Shown: positions 11,451 to 22,197, numbered from the stretch's first letter. The stretch is DNA of 64,000 bases from Colocasia esculenta (GCA_014218235.1 CM024757.1:143605371-143669370); one strand, 5' to 3'. Translations and numbers: made by a program. Notes: a model not told the origin generated them from the letters alone.

Positions 11451-11458
11451 CTATAAAG
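11451..11458 (+). promoter_or_regulatory. TATA box upstream of the antisense ORF
   Basis: CTATAAAG lies 146 bp before the ORF's ATG at 11,597 and close to the element's 3' LTR. It points along the plus strand, opposite to the element's own transcription. Alone it would be weak evidence; the ORF and a 3' hairpin downstream make a dedicated antisense promoter plausible. Confidence 0.55.
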
Positions 11459-11596
11459 AGTGGAGTCTGCTGCAGAAAAGCCATCTTGCTCTCATGTGCG
11501 AGCTTTCATCATACGACCAGTCGTCGATCTTCAATCCGACATCCGAGCTTTTGTCATCGTCCTCCATTCTTCGTTTGCTTCCTTCAGAGGTAAGCA

Positions 11597-13646
11597 ATGA
11601 GCTCCACCTCATCCAGCTCCTTTACGTCTTCTTCCTCTGACCCTCACCTTCGAGAGAGTTCCTCATCTGGAGGTTCTCCTTTCGAGAACTTGTCCGCTTT
11701 AGTGTTGTCCGAAGCGGACTCACCTCGTCATCCTTCCGAGACAAGGACGTCCCTTCCGAAAGCTTCTCGGCCCGATGTTCAGACATCAGACCCCGCCAAA
11801 GAGTCTTCTACTCTGGAGGTCAGTCCTGGGTCCTATGTTCCCAGGAAGCCTTCTTCCCACACCTCGGGGTCGCGTCAGCAAGCCGACACCGTAGCCGACG
11901 CATTGAATGACACTGACGACAAGACCTTCCACTGGATGAAAACCCATCCTGGTCTCGACTTTCTCATGGGTTCTACATTGTATTCATCCAAGCGACTCTG
12001 AGCCCACTACACCATGGATGGCGAAGTTTGCATCTACTCTGAGGCCGTCCGAGCAAGCCTTCCATTGCCTTTGCATCCCTTCATCATCTTTACTTTTCTA
12101 AAGGTGGGAACGCTCCTTCGCAGTTGACCCCCAACTCCTAGAGGTCGGTTGTCGTCTTCCTATCAATCTGTGCCTTGGCTGAGGTCCTTCCAACCACCCA
12201 CATTTTCTTCTACTACTTCTCCGTGAAAGCCTTTCGAGACTGACTATATTTCATGGCTCAGTGAGGTCGGAAAATCCTTAGCCGAATGCCTTCTTCTATC
12301 CACAACTATAAGAGGAACTTCATCTTTGTTTAGTGCCCAATTGGATGGCCCTTCCCGACCACATGGTCAGCGGTGAACATCCGTGACGAGGCCTTTCGAC
12401 CTCCAACCCTTATTGCATCCGAGCTCACGGAATTCGATTCTCTAAAGGCGGTAGAGCCCCCCGACCTATACCAACCATTCGACGAGCTATTCAAGTTGAT
12501 TGCCAAGGCCGACCAAGGTTTAACTTCCTCACCGATGCTTCCCTTTGGCCACTATTGATGACTTCTAAGAACTGACTGACTTTCTTCTCTTGTAGCAATG
12601 GCCGACAAGGGCAAGTCGAAGGCAACTCCGAACAGTGCCAAGCGAAAGGAAGCTTCCCTCGCCGAGATGGCTGCTCAGTGGTTCTTGTCCCACGGGGGCA
12701 AGAAAAGTGCCACAAGGCCACCAAAGCGACCTAGGAAGGAGTGGACTGACGATGACACAGCTCCTCTAGCAGCCATACAGAAACATTGTGTGTCGGAGAC
12801 CCAGCCAACGAGGTCTCCCGAGCAACCATGGGAATAGCCGGTCACACCGTGGTCGGCCGACCTCCAAGACACACCGATCTCGGGCTCTTCCCAATCATTG
12901 TGATCAGTGCAGCCGGTGGAGGAGCTCACCGCTACCGAATGGGGTCGTCGGACGATCCCAGCTAGAAGAAAGGCCCGCGCCTCAGGCAGGAAGGCCAGTG
13001 AGGTCATCGAAGATCTCTACTGTACCATACAGGATCAGCTGACACAGGTCGAAACCTTGCTCCTCAAGGTTGAGACGACTTAGACCAACTCCACGAGATG
13101 AGTGACCGAGGCCGAGAAGAAGACCAAAGCCACCGAGAAGAGGGCTGAGGAGGCCGAAAAGCTCCTTGCCGAGGAGCATCAACGGGTGAAGAATGCCGAG
13201 GAGATGCCGCTCGGTTGAAGCTATCAGCCGAGGAGATCAACGAGACCCTCCATGCCAAGAGGGAGGCGCATGCGGCGATGACGGCTAAGAACGTGAAGCT
13301 AGCTGAAGAAGAGCGCACTAAGGCCATCTCCGAGTACCGCACATCCAAGGTGGGCAACGAAGAGATTGACAAACTCTTCCAGGTAGGATATGACTTCTGC
13401 CTCGGGCGCCTCCGAGACCTCCATCCTAAGTACAATCTGTCAGGATTGGTGGACGACTCCGAGGATGAGGATGTCGCAAATGCCAACACCGAGGACGAGA
13501 ACATCGCGGAGGCCATCGACGATGCGCTAGCTACCGCTATCAAAGAGGGCCTCGAGGCCACTGCTAAAGCTATCATTGCCGACATGCCTGTCATGCCCAA
13601 CACTGAGGAGACTCAAGTCAGCATGGACGACTTTGTCGTGGCTTAG
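11597..13646 (+). pseudogene. Antisense extra ORF with gypsy-type transposon domain
   Basis: The first frame (11,597-12,001) gives a Ser-rich N-terminus. The next 400 bp, read across a stop and frameshifts, hold the hallmarks of the putative gypsy-type transposon domain (Pfam PF04195, recognised by eye): LHPFI, QLTPNS, FFYYFSVK, KRNFIFV and WPFPTTW. A basic stretch follows near 12,690 (KKSATRPPKRPRK, possible nuclear signal). From 13,215 a Glu/Lys/Ala-rich coiled coil leads to an acidic tail ending in DDFVVA and TAG at 13,646. The gene is broken by at least one stop (12,001) and several frameshifts. It runs antisense to its Retand host. Function is unknown. A chance ORF is unlikely given the domain match. 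Confidence 0.75.
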
Positions 13647-13684
13647 GTGCCCAAGCTAACGATCAACAAATGTACCCTACTTTT

Positions 13685-13703
13685 CCTTGGCACTTTGCCA
13701 AGG
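13685..13703 (+). terminator. Hairpin after the antisense ORF
   Basis: CCTTGGCA-CTT-TGCCAAGG is a perfect 8-bp stem with a 3-nt loop, 39 bp past the ORF stop, followed by CCTTTTGTATC and an AT-rich run. It looks like a 3'-end structure of the antisense transcript. Plant Pol II does not need hairpins to terminate, so the role is inferred. Confidence 0.5.
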
Positions 13704-14149
13704 CCTTTTGTATCTTCTCGTTTATCAATACAATTCCTTTTCTTTGCCAATTGAGACGATTCTCATACGTTTGGTTCGTCGGTGCTCTCTGAGAACTTGC
13801 CCCTGACAAGATTTAGTTCTAGGTAGTCGAGACCTTAGCACAACACCGTTGCTAACTTATTCTGGTGTGGCCAAACCCACACGATGGCTAGCCCGACGTC
13901 TAAAATTATTATCTGACATGAAACAAGAAATCCACAGGTCGAGTGCCGTAGCGACATCGTCGACCTTGGAGACAAGCCTCCCGAGAAGGCAACCTGGTTA
14001 TTCTTCATTGACCAAGGAGGTCGGGACAAGACAACCTAACCACTCAATTGTTTACTCGTATTGACGGCATTTGTCGAGCCTTACAAAATTGATCCGATGA
14101 CTTTACGACATTAACCGTGTCGGGTGGTGACCCTCATCTAATCATTCAA

Positions 14150-14830
14150 CGGGGGACAATGCTATAAAGTGACTCGTTGCCCTCAAATGTTTGCCATCAA
14201 GCCTCACATCAAACCATCATGTCGACCATGAGGCCCAACGCTGGTCGACAATTAGACTTCTTTACGAGTGCTGAGGCGACCTCATCTTCTACATGATATC
14301 CATACTATGTACATTCCTGACGAGTTCCGAAGTGACCTCGTCCAGTGAACTACGACCTTTCGGTTATTCACGAGTGCCGAAGCGACCTTGTCGAGCGGAC
14401 TGACATCAATGTCCCTTAGGAGTGCTGAATTGACCTATTGCGTGCTCGATGAGTTGAGGGTTCGTCCGCTCTCATGGTCGGAGTAGCCGAGAGCGCCGAA
14501 GCGACCACCTCACACTGCCTCTATCGACGCTTCATACTGTGTGCCGAAGCAACTTCATGGCATACCATCGATGCCTATACAATATAAATAGACGACAATG
14601 CTATAAAGCGACTCGTCGGTTCTCAACACCTCGTCGACAATTAATTCACTCAATGTAAATAGCCTTGAAATAATAAACGCTCTCGCAAGTGCTCGGCATT
14701 CCAAGTTATTGGAATCGCTGACCTGTTATGGTTCAACAACTGGAGAGTCCCAAAACTGAGGTCCTCGAACACATGGTATGGACCTCTTAATTCCATGTTT
14801 GGCACAAGATGATGCTATTAAGCGACTCGT
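14150..14830. repeat. Short dispersed repeats in the Retand leader
   Basis: Two motif families recur. GACAATGCTATAAAGNGACTCGT occurs near 14,153 and 14,594, with a decayed form near 14,807. CGAGTGCCGAAGCGACC variants occur about six times between 14,265 and 14,540. The rest of 13,705-14,980 has no gene that I can see. Confidence 0.65.
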
Positions 14831-14981
14831 AGTCGGCCCCGAAATGAATCTGCAAAGCAACTTGTTGTCGTCAGCAGGACCAAGGCAACCCGTCGCTCGT
14901 TCACTGAAGCTGTAGGTTTGCATCTCGCTCTTTCACTTGTATGATATGCCTCTACGTAGGCCATGGGTGACCTCTGGGACT

Positions 14982-15013
14982 CCCCCCCCCACCCCCCCCC
15001 CCCACCCCACCCA
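14982..15013. repeat. C-rich homopolymer tract (G-rich on the element strand)
   Basis: Three long C runs separated by single A residues, 32 bp in all. In the element's sense strand this is a G-rich tract about 70 nt past the PBS, in the leader. It could fold as a G-quadruplex. Its exact length may be a sequencing estimate. Confidence 0.7.
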
Positions 15014-15085
15014 TACCTAGTTTTACGAGGCTTGGTGTCAACCAAAAAAGGAGAGTAAGGGAAGTCATACTAACTTTTAGTAGTG

Positions 15086-15106
15086 TTTCCCATAGACGGC
15101 ACCAAA
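15086..15106 (-). promoter_or_regulatory. Primer binding site of the Retand element
   Basis: The minus strand reads TTTGGTGCCGTCTATGGGAA directly after the CA end of the 5' LTR. TGGYGCCGTCTRTGGGAA is the usual primer site of Tat/Retand-type elements, generally assigned to tRNA-Asp; that assignment is from memory. It is the best single evidence for minus orientation. Confidence 0.75.
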
Positions 15107-15837
15107 TGTTGTGGTATATGTAATCGAGGTCGGCTCGTGCCGAGGTGACCACGCGAGATGACTAGGCGAGGAATCTGAGTTGAGATGACTAAGCTAAGGG
15201 ACCGATCTGAGGTCCGCTTAGCCGACCTGTGACGCATATTTCGAGCTCTCGACGACGTTGCTCGAGGACTTGTAAAGCCCACCTAGTGGTCTTGGAGTGG
15301 AGACACTTCGACATTCAAGTAAGTAGCTAGCCGAGTAGAATGGCCTAGCCTAAGGAGTGGAACAGCATAACTGCATCTAGAGAGTGTCTGCCTCTTTTAT
15401 AGGGCTGGATACCCGTTAAATGATTGGACGACCCCATGAATCTCACAGGGGATCTCCGTGATTCTCACTGGATCATGGTCGTAACTGCCATGCCAGATCG
15501 TCCAGATCGTAGTCTTAATGGCTGCAATTACCAGGCGCACGATCCTCGGACATTGCATTGTCTGCTACTGTTCCGGCCGTTATGCGAGCCACGTTCCCAG
15601 GAATCCCGCGGACATGTCAGGCTCTAGGTCATAATGGCCAAGCTGAGTAGGCTCATCCTTGGCCGAGTTGATGTTGTCAGATCAAGGGGTGTAGAGAGGT
15701 TGGTCTAGCCAACATTGGTCGTCAGCCTAGACAGCAACAAGATCATTTGGTTCAAGCCACGTCAGGATGTTGGTTCTGATACTTTGAGTGGTTGACCTAG
15801 CTAAGGCGCTGGCCAACCTGTGGGGACCCCCGTATCA
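15107..15837 (-). mobile_element. Retand 5' LTR
   Basis: About 730 bp. On the minus strand it opens TGATACGGGGGTCCCCACAG and ends in CACAACA just before the PBS. It carries a minus-strand TATA box at 15,394-15,402. The 15,488-15,805 part matches the truncated 3' LTR at 10,964-11,287, with visible substitutions and a short indel near the start, so the insertion is not recent. The exact first base (15,837 or 15,840) is uncertain. Confidence 0.78.
15394..15402 (-). promoter_or_regulatory. Retand LTR TATA box
   Basis: The minus strand reads CTATAAAAG about 290 bp before the LTR end, the right place and strand for the element's own promoter. Confidence 0.65.
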
Positions 15838-15840
15838 CCA

Positions 15841-16420
15841 AGCATTGTTGCAAAGTGCTCTATCAAGGCGAGCCCAAATGCCCTTGTGACACTAATGATT
15901 ATCATGCCATGTAAAACTTGGAACTAGAAAAACCAACAATGCGCACCTATTTACGCAGTCTTGAAATTCAACCATGGAGCTAAAATTGATATTGCCTCCC
16001 AATTTTTCCTCAGTGGTGGTAATAGCATTGAAATCTCCTCTAACCAACTACCAGGGATAGGAAATCGATGTAGAATAATTGGTAATTAGGTGATCCCATA
16101 AGGGTCGACGTTCCAGCAAGTTACATTTAATTAGCATACACAAAAATGATCATAATGGAATGCCAAGAGCCACCAATCTGTTGGAGAGTATGATATGCTG
16201 GTCACTAGAATCAATCAGATCAAACGACAATAGGCCTTTGCATGGGACCCATATATATATGGACAGAAGAGTCTGTGTTAGAAATAGCAGCATCCATACC
16301 TAATTTCCTGCAAAACCTCTCAAGATTGACAAGCTCGATTTTTAGGCGCAATTATAATCAGACATTACTGTATATTATGTTGCCTAATGAGAAACTTAAT
16401 GCGACCAATAGAAAATGCAT
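15841..16420 (-). pseudogene. LINE apurinic-like endonuclease domain fragment
   Basis: Minus-strand translation across stops gives IELVNLERFCRKLGMDAA, then SFDLIDSSDQHIILSN, VYA, NLLERRPLWDHL, RGDFNAITTTEEKLGG, SMVEFQDCVNRCALL, PSFTWHDNH and IWARLDRALCNN. The GDFN block and the SFTW and RLDR blocks are signatures of plant L1 endonucleases, which nick target DNA for target-primed reverse transcription. The fragment lacks the domain's last part and has in-frame stops, for example after WHDNH. Confidence 0.8.
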
Positions 16421-17094
16421 TAGAAACAACTATAACATTCAATATAAGCAAAGTCACTTATTAATATTCTGAAGAAGATTGCCCGTGGACGAACTCCTAG
16501 CCAGTAGCCATAGATCTGGTTTGGACTCCTCTCCGGTAAAATTATGGTGTCATTAATCATACTTTTTTTTTTAATTTGGCATCCCAATCTTTTTCGGATA
16601 TGGCATTATAATCATCGGTGAGACTTAAAAATAATTATAGATTTGTTGGCATCGACATGATCAGTATCAACACATGGCTTCTTAAGACCATCAGAAAGAA
16701 GATACCAGGTCAACATTAATTTCTACTTAAGTAGTGACATTGAATGTAGTGTCACCACACGGCACGTGAGGGCTACATTCTTTGAGGACCACTGGCTGAT
16801 TTGACATTCCCATGCATGCAGCATAGGTTCATCAGGTGCAATATTCGCAAGGACAACCACAACAATGGAAAAATAGGGACAATTAGTAGGAGACTTGCTC
16901 GAAGGACCAACAACACTAGGATGAGACGTCAGAGTAGTACTGTTCGAACCATGTACAACCAACCCCACCACAAGGAGCCAACATAGGTTCATACTGGGCA
17001 ATAGGCTGAATAGGCTCCACATTTATATCATTAATTTGCCATATCTTCAGTTTCTTTCAACGTCTGTTGGAGCATCGAGGTCTTGCAAAATATT

Positions 17095-17990
17095 CAAAGC
17101 ATTTGACATAGGAATGTCATCATAAGCTTTATTTTTAGACTTCCAAACACATTTGGATTGGGTGCAACCTGGGATGGATTGGACTTCCCAAACGGCTCTA
17201 GCATGGCATGAAGAACTCCAGAAGCCCCATCTGGCTTTGGCTCACTATCAGCCGACGGCGAGACAAAAGCAAGCAGACAAGGCCCATTTTTTAACACAAC
17301 GTAGGCATGAGGAGGCTGCATGACCCAAGAGACTATAGGAGGAGCAATATTCAGTAACATTTATGTATTTGATATCTTGCCAATATCCTTTGTCACCAAG
17401 CTCGATTCAAATCCAAGGGGGAAGAGGCTTGAGGATGTCAACCTCAACACAAATAGAAGCAGAAGTCGCATTAGTCAATTGAGAAGTACGAAAGGATACT
17501 TGGAGGACATGCCCAATGTTTCCAGCCAAACGGAGGCATGCTATGGACACCAAAAATGACACAATGTAAAGACTACCTCTAACAAAAAACAAAAAATGAC
17601 ACAATGTAAAGACGAGCTCTAATAAAAAACAGAAGCAAGATTCAAGTCGACAAGTAAGTGGCACTTCAATCATTGGATGGTCACCCAACATGGTGAAGGT
17701 CAATTCTGGGTCAAAGACTCACTACCATGATGGGCAAACACAAAAAGGGGCAAAGATTGATGGTCATGTATAGATTTGGAAGCCTGAATGAAACTTGAAG
17801 ATTAGAGCCTGGTAAATGCCGTAAGGAGCCCAATGTCATTCAATCTACATTTTATCAACCATTGCAAGTTAAAAATTTGTGGGCTCCATGTCACCTTGAA
17901 GCCCTTCAAACTAGGAGTCCAATGCAATAAACGGCTCGTCGATTCAACGCTCGCATGCAAAGTTATGGGCAAAAACAAGTGACACAAGAA
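17095..17990 (-). pseudogene. LINE ORF1-like nucleic-acid-binding fragment
   Basis: Broken minus-strand frames carry SASICVEVDILKPLPPW, which matches the RVCVEVDLTKPL phrase of plant LINE ORF1 proteins (DUF4283 type). A degenerate zinc-knuckle phrase follows: EYCSSYSLLGHAASSC. Upstream is WTPSLKGFKVTW. The protein would bind element RNA. It is heavily decayed; the 16,430-17,090 part is too eroded to read. Confidence 0.6.
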
Positions 17991-18254
17991 TGTTGCTTAT
18001 TCATTTAGATGGGAGGCATTTGTTGGCGGTAAAAATAAAACACTTATAACCATAAAGGTGGTTGTCTGTACGGCAATATATATGATATTGCACATGGCAA
18101 AGACCTGCATGTTAGCGACAAGTCAATAGGCTCGTGATCGTGCAATAAGTCAAAAGCAAGCAATCATGAAGTCGAAGTTGTGATGATGGAGCAACTTGCA
18201 CTCAGGCGACGAAATGCCAAAGCACTCTCTTGATATTAAGATATGTGTGAATCA

Positions 18255-18745
18255 AGGATAGTCAAAAATTGATTGTCGGTTGACCGAAGTTTGATTATCA
18301 GTTGACCGATACGTCCAGTGGGTGGTTTCTCAACTCAAAAAGAAACGGTCAACCAAACTCTATTTTTCTATGAAGAATCGGTCAGCCGAACTCTATTTTT
18401 TAGTTGACTGAATCTTCCAAAGTGTCTAGGTTCAGCAAGATGTAAAAATAACGATTGACTGAATCTTCCCGAGCTTCTAGGAATTCAATAAAGCATGGAG
18501 AACTATCAATCAAACACCAAAGAACTGTCAACCAATTGTTGATAGTGGAAATAAAATGTCAGATCACCTACTACAATAGGCACTGGATCACACTGCTACA
18601 GTAGGCGTCGGATCACTAGCTACAGTACTGTGTCAAATCATTAGAGCCAAAAGGAGTTGGTGCGTCGGATCACTAGCGCTACAGTGCACGTCGGATCACT
18701 GGCTCTACATTTCACACCAAATCACTAGCGCTATAGTAACCATGC
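18255..18745. repeat. Two sets of short repeats before a TATA box
   Basis: Set 1 (18,255-18,545) is GGTTGACCGA and its inverse GGTCAACC, about seven copies in both orientations. Set 2 (18,555-18,745) is variants of GGATCACTAGCGCTACAGT, about six copies. Both lie just upstream of the TATA box, so they could be upstream promoter modules. Confidence 0.65.
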
Positions 18746-18767
18746 CGTATCATTTATGGGATTCTTC

Positions 18768-18777
18768 TATAAATAGG
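18768..18777 (+). promoter_or_regulatory. TATA box of the unassigned LTR-like region
   Basis: CTATAAATAG is a close match to the plant TATA consensus. A CT-rich leader about 70 bp downstream resembles plant transcript starts. Confidence 0.55.
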
Positions 18778-19164
18778 ACCCGTAGGGGTCCATTTAAAGG
18801 GGGTGGCCAAGGGGGTAGGGGAGATTATGCCACTCCCAAATCTCACACACTCTCTCTCCTCTCTTCTCCTCTTGTGGTCTGAGCTTCCTCTATTGAGTGC
18901 ATATATGTAAAAGAAGGGGGGGAGTATGTGAGGTGTGAGAGCTCCACCATTTCTCCTTTCCTCTCATGTATGTTCATGCTATCTCAAGAGCTCCATGCAA
19001 AGCAATGTACTATGGTGGATCTATATATATATGTAATGCAATGAAAGCTTTTACGCCATCTTTTTCCTTCAACGTCTACTATGTGGTTCTATGTGTCATG
19101 TATGATTTCTCTCTCTTATATCCCTCCCCTTTTTCATTTTGATCTTTGGGCCATACTTTGGATC

Positions 19165-19515
19165 TAGTGGGCATAGGGTCCGTCCAATTCATGGATGGGG
19201 CTCTATGACTTTGGGTATCCTAAATGGCCATCATACTGTCGATCTAAGCTCTCTTTTACTACGCTAATTTCTCACATTTTGGTCTAAATGTGGGTATAGT
19301 GGGCGTAGGGTCGTCCAAAATTAATGGACGTACTCTATGGCACCGACAACCTCAAATGGCCCCTCTATGTCGAAATTTTGCACCGGTGTAAGCCACACCA
19401 CTATGCACATACATGCACAAAGCCACCCATGTTCTCTGCTGAGGATATGGCCATAGGGTTCATCCCTTCCAATGGACGGGGCTCTATGGTTCATGACCTC
19501 AAAATGACCCCTCCA
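19165..19515 (+). repeat. Three diverged direct repeats
   Basis: Units near 19,165, 19,285 and 19,445 share the order CATAGGGT-CCGTCCA-ATGGACGGGGCTCTATG-CTCAAATGGCC with drift. They lie downstream of the TATA box, in what would be R or leader sequence. Confidence 0.6.
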
Positions 19516-19858
19516 CTATGCCCGTGCATGTTGCATTCTATGTGTTCTATTTCTTGCAAGTTTAAATTCATGTTGCTTTATTGCGTATGATTCCCCTATC
19601 TCAATAGGCCACTTGGCCCTTCTTTTCCTATTTTTTTGAAATGGAGACATAAGTTGAATGACACCCAATGCCCCACACATTTGGAGTGCATCCAAGAAGA
19701 TCTCGGGCTTGCCTAGTGATCCTATAGCGGGTGGCTAATACCTACTATGTCTAGGGTGGCCTCGAGGGATCAAGCATGGCCTCTTTATGGCATATGCTCA
19801 TCTCTTACAAGCCGATATTCCCTACATTCTGGGTTCCACTCACTGGCACAGTTCCTCC

Positions 19859-22146
19859 TGTTGAGCAAAAATGTTTGGGAAAAATTGTTGAGAAACTATC
19901 CTAAGAATTGTTGTAAAATTATCTTCTATGAATGCTTAATCATTTTGTTTTTGCTATGACAAAATATTTTAATATCTCCTAAACAAATTTATTGAATTAT
20001 ACCACACTTTATTTTGTTTGAAAACTAATATGACAAAGTAAAGGCATACATGTATTATACTCTGTATCACTAAATCAAATTTGTGTGTCAACTCACAGGA
20101 CCTAATTGTCAACACTGTCGCACACTTAATAAGAAAATTTTTTCTAAGTCCACAAATGTATATTGTATACCATACTGACTCTGACTCTTGGAAAGTCGAA
20201 GTGGGCTATTGATTATATGAACTGATTACACTCCGACTCCTTGGAAGTCGAAGTGATCTGGGTTCACTCCGACTCCTTAAAGTCAAAGTGATTTAGCTTC
20301 ACTCCGACTCTTGGAAAGTCGAAGTGATCTGGGCTCACTCCGACTCCTAGAAACTCGAAGGGATCTAGCTTCACTCCAACATTTGTAAAGTCAAAGTAAG
20401 ACATAGTCTCACTGCGACTCCTGAAAAGTCAAAGTATGATGTTGATTGATGAACATTGTTTGACTCCGACTCTCAAGAAGTCGAAGTCTATTACCAATCA
20501 ATGTCTCAATCCGACTCTTCTAACAGTCGAAGTCCATGTATTGGTCTCTTAACTCCGACTCTTTAGAAGTCGAAGTATAACATCAACTTTTGTGTTTAAC
20601 CATACTTGGATATTTCTTTATTATTATTCCTTACAGAACCTAATGTTTATTCATCTTGTTTGTTTCAATAGATTCTATTTATCCCTATGAGATCTTTTAA
20701 AGAATGAAAGTCTCATGTATAACTTATAATATGATGTCCTCCCTGCTATCAATTCAAATATTTTATAAGCGAGAAAATGTGTATTTAAAATGCTCAAATT
20801 TGAATTCTCGTTTGAAACTCTAAAGATTTGTATAATGTGTTCTCTTACTCATTGTTAGAAATATAGTTCTATCTCTGTTGGACATATGTTAAGCAGTAAA
20901 TGCGTTGGTAGGTATAAACAGTATGGGTTATCTATGAGAACTCACCTACCACATCTCCTTTATGTTAGAACTCTCTGACTATCAGGAAAAGTCATGCATT
21001 CCCTATACAACTGTATGTCTATCTTTAAATGCTCTAAACATTTGTCTATCTGAAGTTCTTTATACTTTACATATATTCATCTCACCTACCTCCGAAAGGA
21101 CAGAGTTATTTGTGTTTTTCTTGACCTTGAAGATATTCAGCTACCCACTGAAACATACTTGCTTTCAGTCATGGGTATGGAGCTTGCAGTCATTTATTAA
21201 TGCTATCTCATGGAGCCTTAAAGCTATCTGCATAGCCTGAAGCCGTTGAGACTCTAAGATCTGAAAGACCAATGGTCATCTCATAAGGCTCAAGGTCTCA
21301 ACATCCAAGGATTCAAACGAATATCTTCCAACGGCTATTTTCAAACAGCCATTTTCAAATGGGAAGCTCAAATCTCTTATGCATATATATGAGCGGAAGT
21401 TTGAACCAAATTTTGTTAAGAAGTGTGAACGCAAGCAAGAGATACACATAAGAACCTAAACTCAAACATACAACCACACCTTCTATAGAAAAGAGAAAGA
21501 GAGAAGCCTCCAAGATCTGAAGAGAGCCTGTTGTTTCAAGCTTCCACTTTTAAGCTCTTTGCATTTAGAAGTCTTTTCACTTTGGGTGGCATTTGTATTC
21601 TAGATCATCTTAGTCCACCTCATTTGAGTCAGAAAGAGTTAGAGCAGTCATTCTTATCTTGTCTCTTTTTCTGATTTTCTATGTTTGCTCACTTCTTGAG
21701 AAAACACTATGCACTCTTTTTCAAGTGTTAAAACCAACAGGGGGTTTGTTCCCTATAATGCACCTCTTGTAAATGGAAGACCTGTGGTTGTAGGTGTTTG
21801 TATTACCCCTTGGTAAAGGGAAGACTTGCTTGGGAGCAAGTGGGTTGTAATACCTCTCAGGTTGAGAGAAGGCCAAGTGTTCTTGGTAGTTAATGAAATC
21901 CCAAGTGGTTCTTAGGGACTGAACGTAGGACTTCTATGTGGGAAGGGCCGAACCAGGATAAAAATTTTGTGCACCTTGTGTGATTGTTTCCACTAAGTAT
22001 TTTACTTGTTTCACACACTACACTAAGAACTAACATTACTATTTAGTGTTATCTATTTTCACATAATTTTTTTAAAGGTGCAAAGGAGTCCTATTCACCC
22101 CCCCCCCCACCCTCTAGGACATCTAAAGCTCCATCTCAATCTAACA
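19859..22146 (+). mobile_element. SIRE-1 5' LTR
   Basis: The 2288-bp LTR opens TGTTGAGCAAAA after flank CCTCC and ends CTAACA just before the PBS. Its first 350 bp match 40,433-40,780 and its palindrome array matches 53,995-54,255. A TATATAT run near 21,380 is a candidate TATA. Near the end is a motif shared by all three SIRE LTRs: GGACTGAACGTAGGACTTC, then CCGAACCAGGATAAA. Confidence 0.88.
20170..20575. repeat. Tandem imperfect palindromes in the SIRE-1 LTR
   Basis: About ten units such as TCACTCCGACT-CTTGGA-AAGTCGAAGTGA. In each the left arm pairs with the right arm with one mismatch, so every unit can form a hairpin. Units are 35-45 bp apart. The 3' LTR has decayed copies at 40,738-40,770 and 54,025-54,235. 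Confidence 0.85.
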
Positions 22147-22148
22147 AG

Positions 22149-22160
22149 TGGTATCAGAGT
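22149..22160 (+). promoter_or_regulatory. SIRE-1 primer binding site
   Basis: TGGTATCAGAGT follows the 5' LTR by two bases. It matches the initiator tRNA-Met primer site (TGGTATCAGAGC) with one mismatch, as is usual for plant copia elements. Confidence 0.88.
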
Positions 22161-22197
22161 GAGGTCTTCTCATAAGAATTAAAAGATTTGAGAAGAG

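Larger units (their letters stand above)
10964..15837 (-). mobile_element. Non-autonomous Tat/Retand-type gypsy element
   Basis: Direct terminal repeats (10,964-11,287 and 15,107-15,837) flank 3.8 kb. Orientation is minus. A PBS-like sequence (TGGTGCCGTCTATGGG) follows the right-hand LTR on the minus strand, a purine tract (GAGGGGGG) precedes the left-hand LTR, and a minus-strand TATA box lies in the LTR. No gag, protease, RT or integrase is visible, so it would need a helper element. Its one gene-like region runs antisense (11,597-13,646), as described for extra ORFs in the Tat lineage. The left LTR is cut by LTR-A at 10,963. The right end interrupts a LINE. Confidence 0.78.
15838..17990 (-). 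mobile_element. Degenerate L1-type LINE, 5' part
   Basis: Minus-strand order is ORF1-like nucleic-acid-binding region (17,990 down to about 17,095), a decayed spacer, then endonuclease sequence (about 16,420 down to 15,841). RT is absent: the LINE is cut by the Retand element at 15,838. It has many stops and frameshifts, so it is the oldest layer of this stack. Its 5' end is not defined. Confidence 0.7.
18000..19858 (+). other. Unassigned LTR-like repeat region
   Basis: No gene is recognisable. It has LTR-like features: TATA box at 18,768-18,777, a CT-rich leader (18,845-18,875), and three families of internal repeats. A possible TG start lies near 18,020 (TGTTGGCGG). Only one copy is in the window, so termini and family cannot be settled. 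SIRE-1 begins at 19,859 and interrupts or abuts it. Confidence 0.5.

Noticed and set aside
15838..17990. Host gene remnants between the Retand and SIRE-1 elements
   Set aside because: The readable phrases (GDFN, RLDRALCNN, CVEVDILKPL) are LINE proteins; nothing else recognisable remains.
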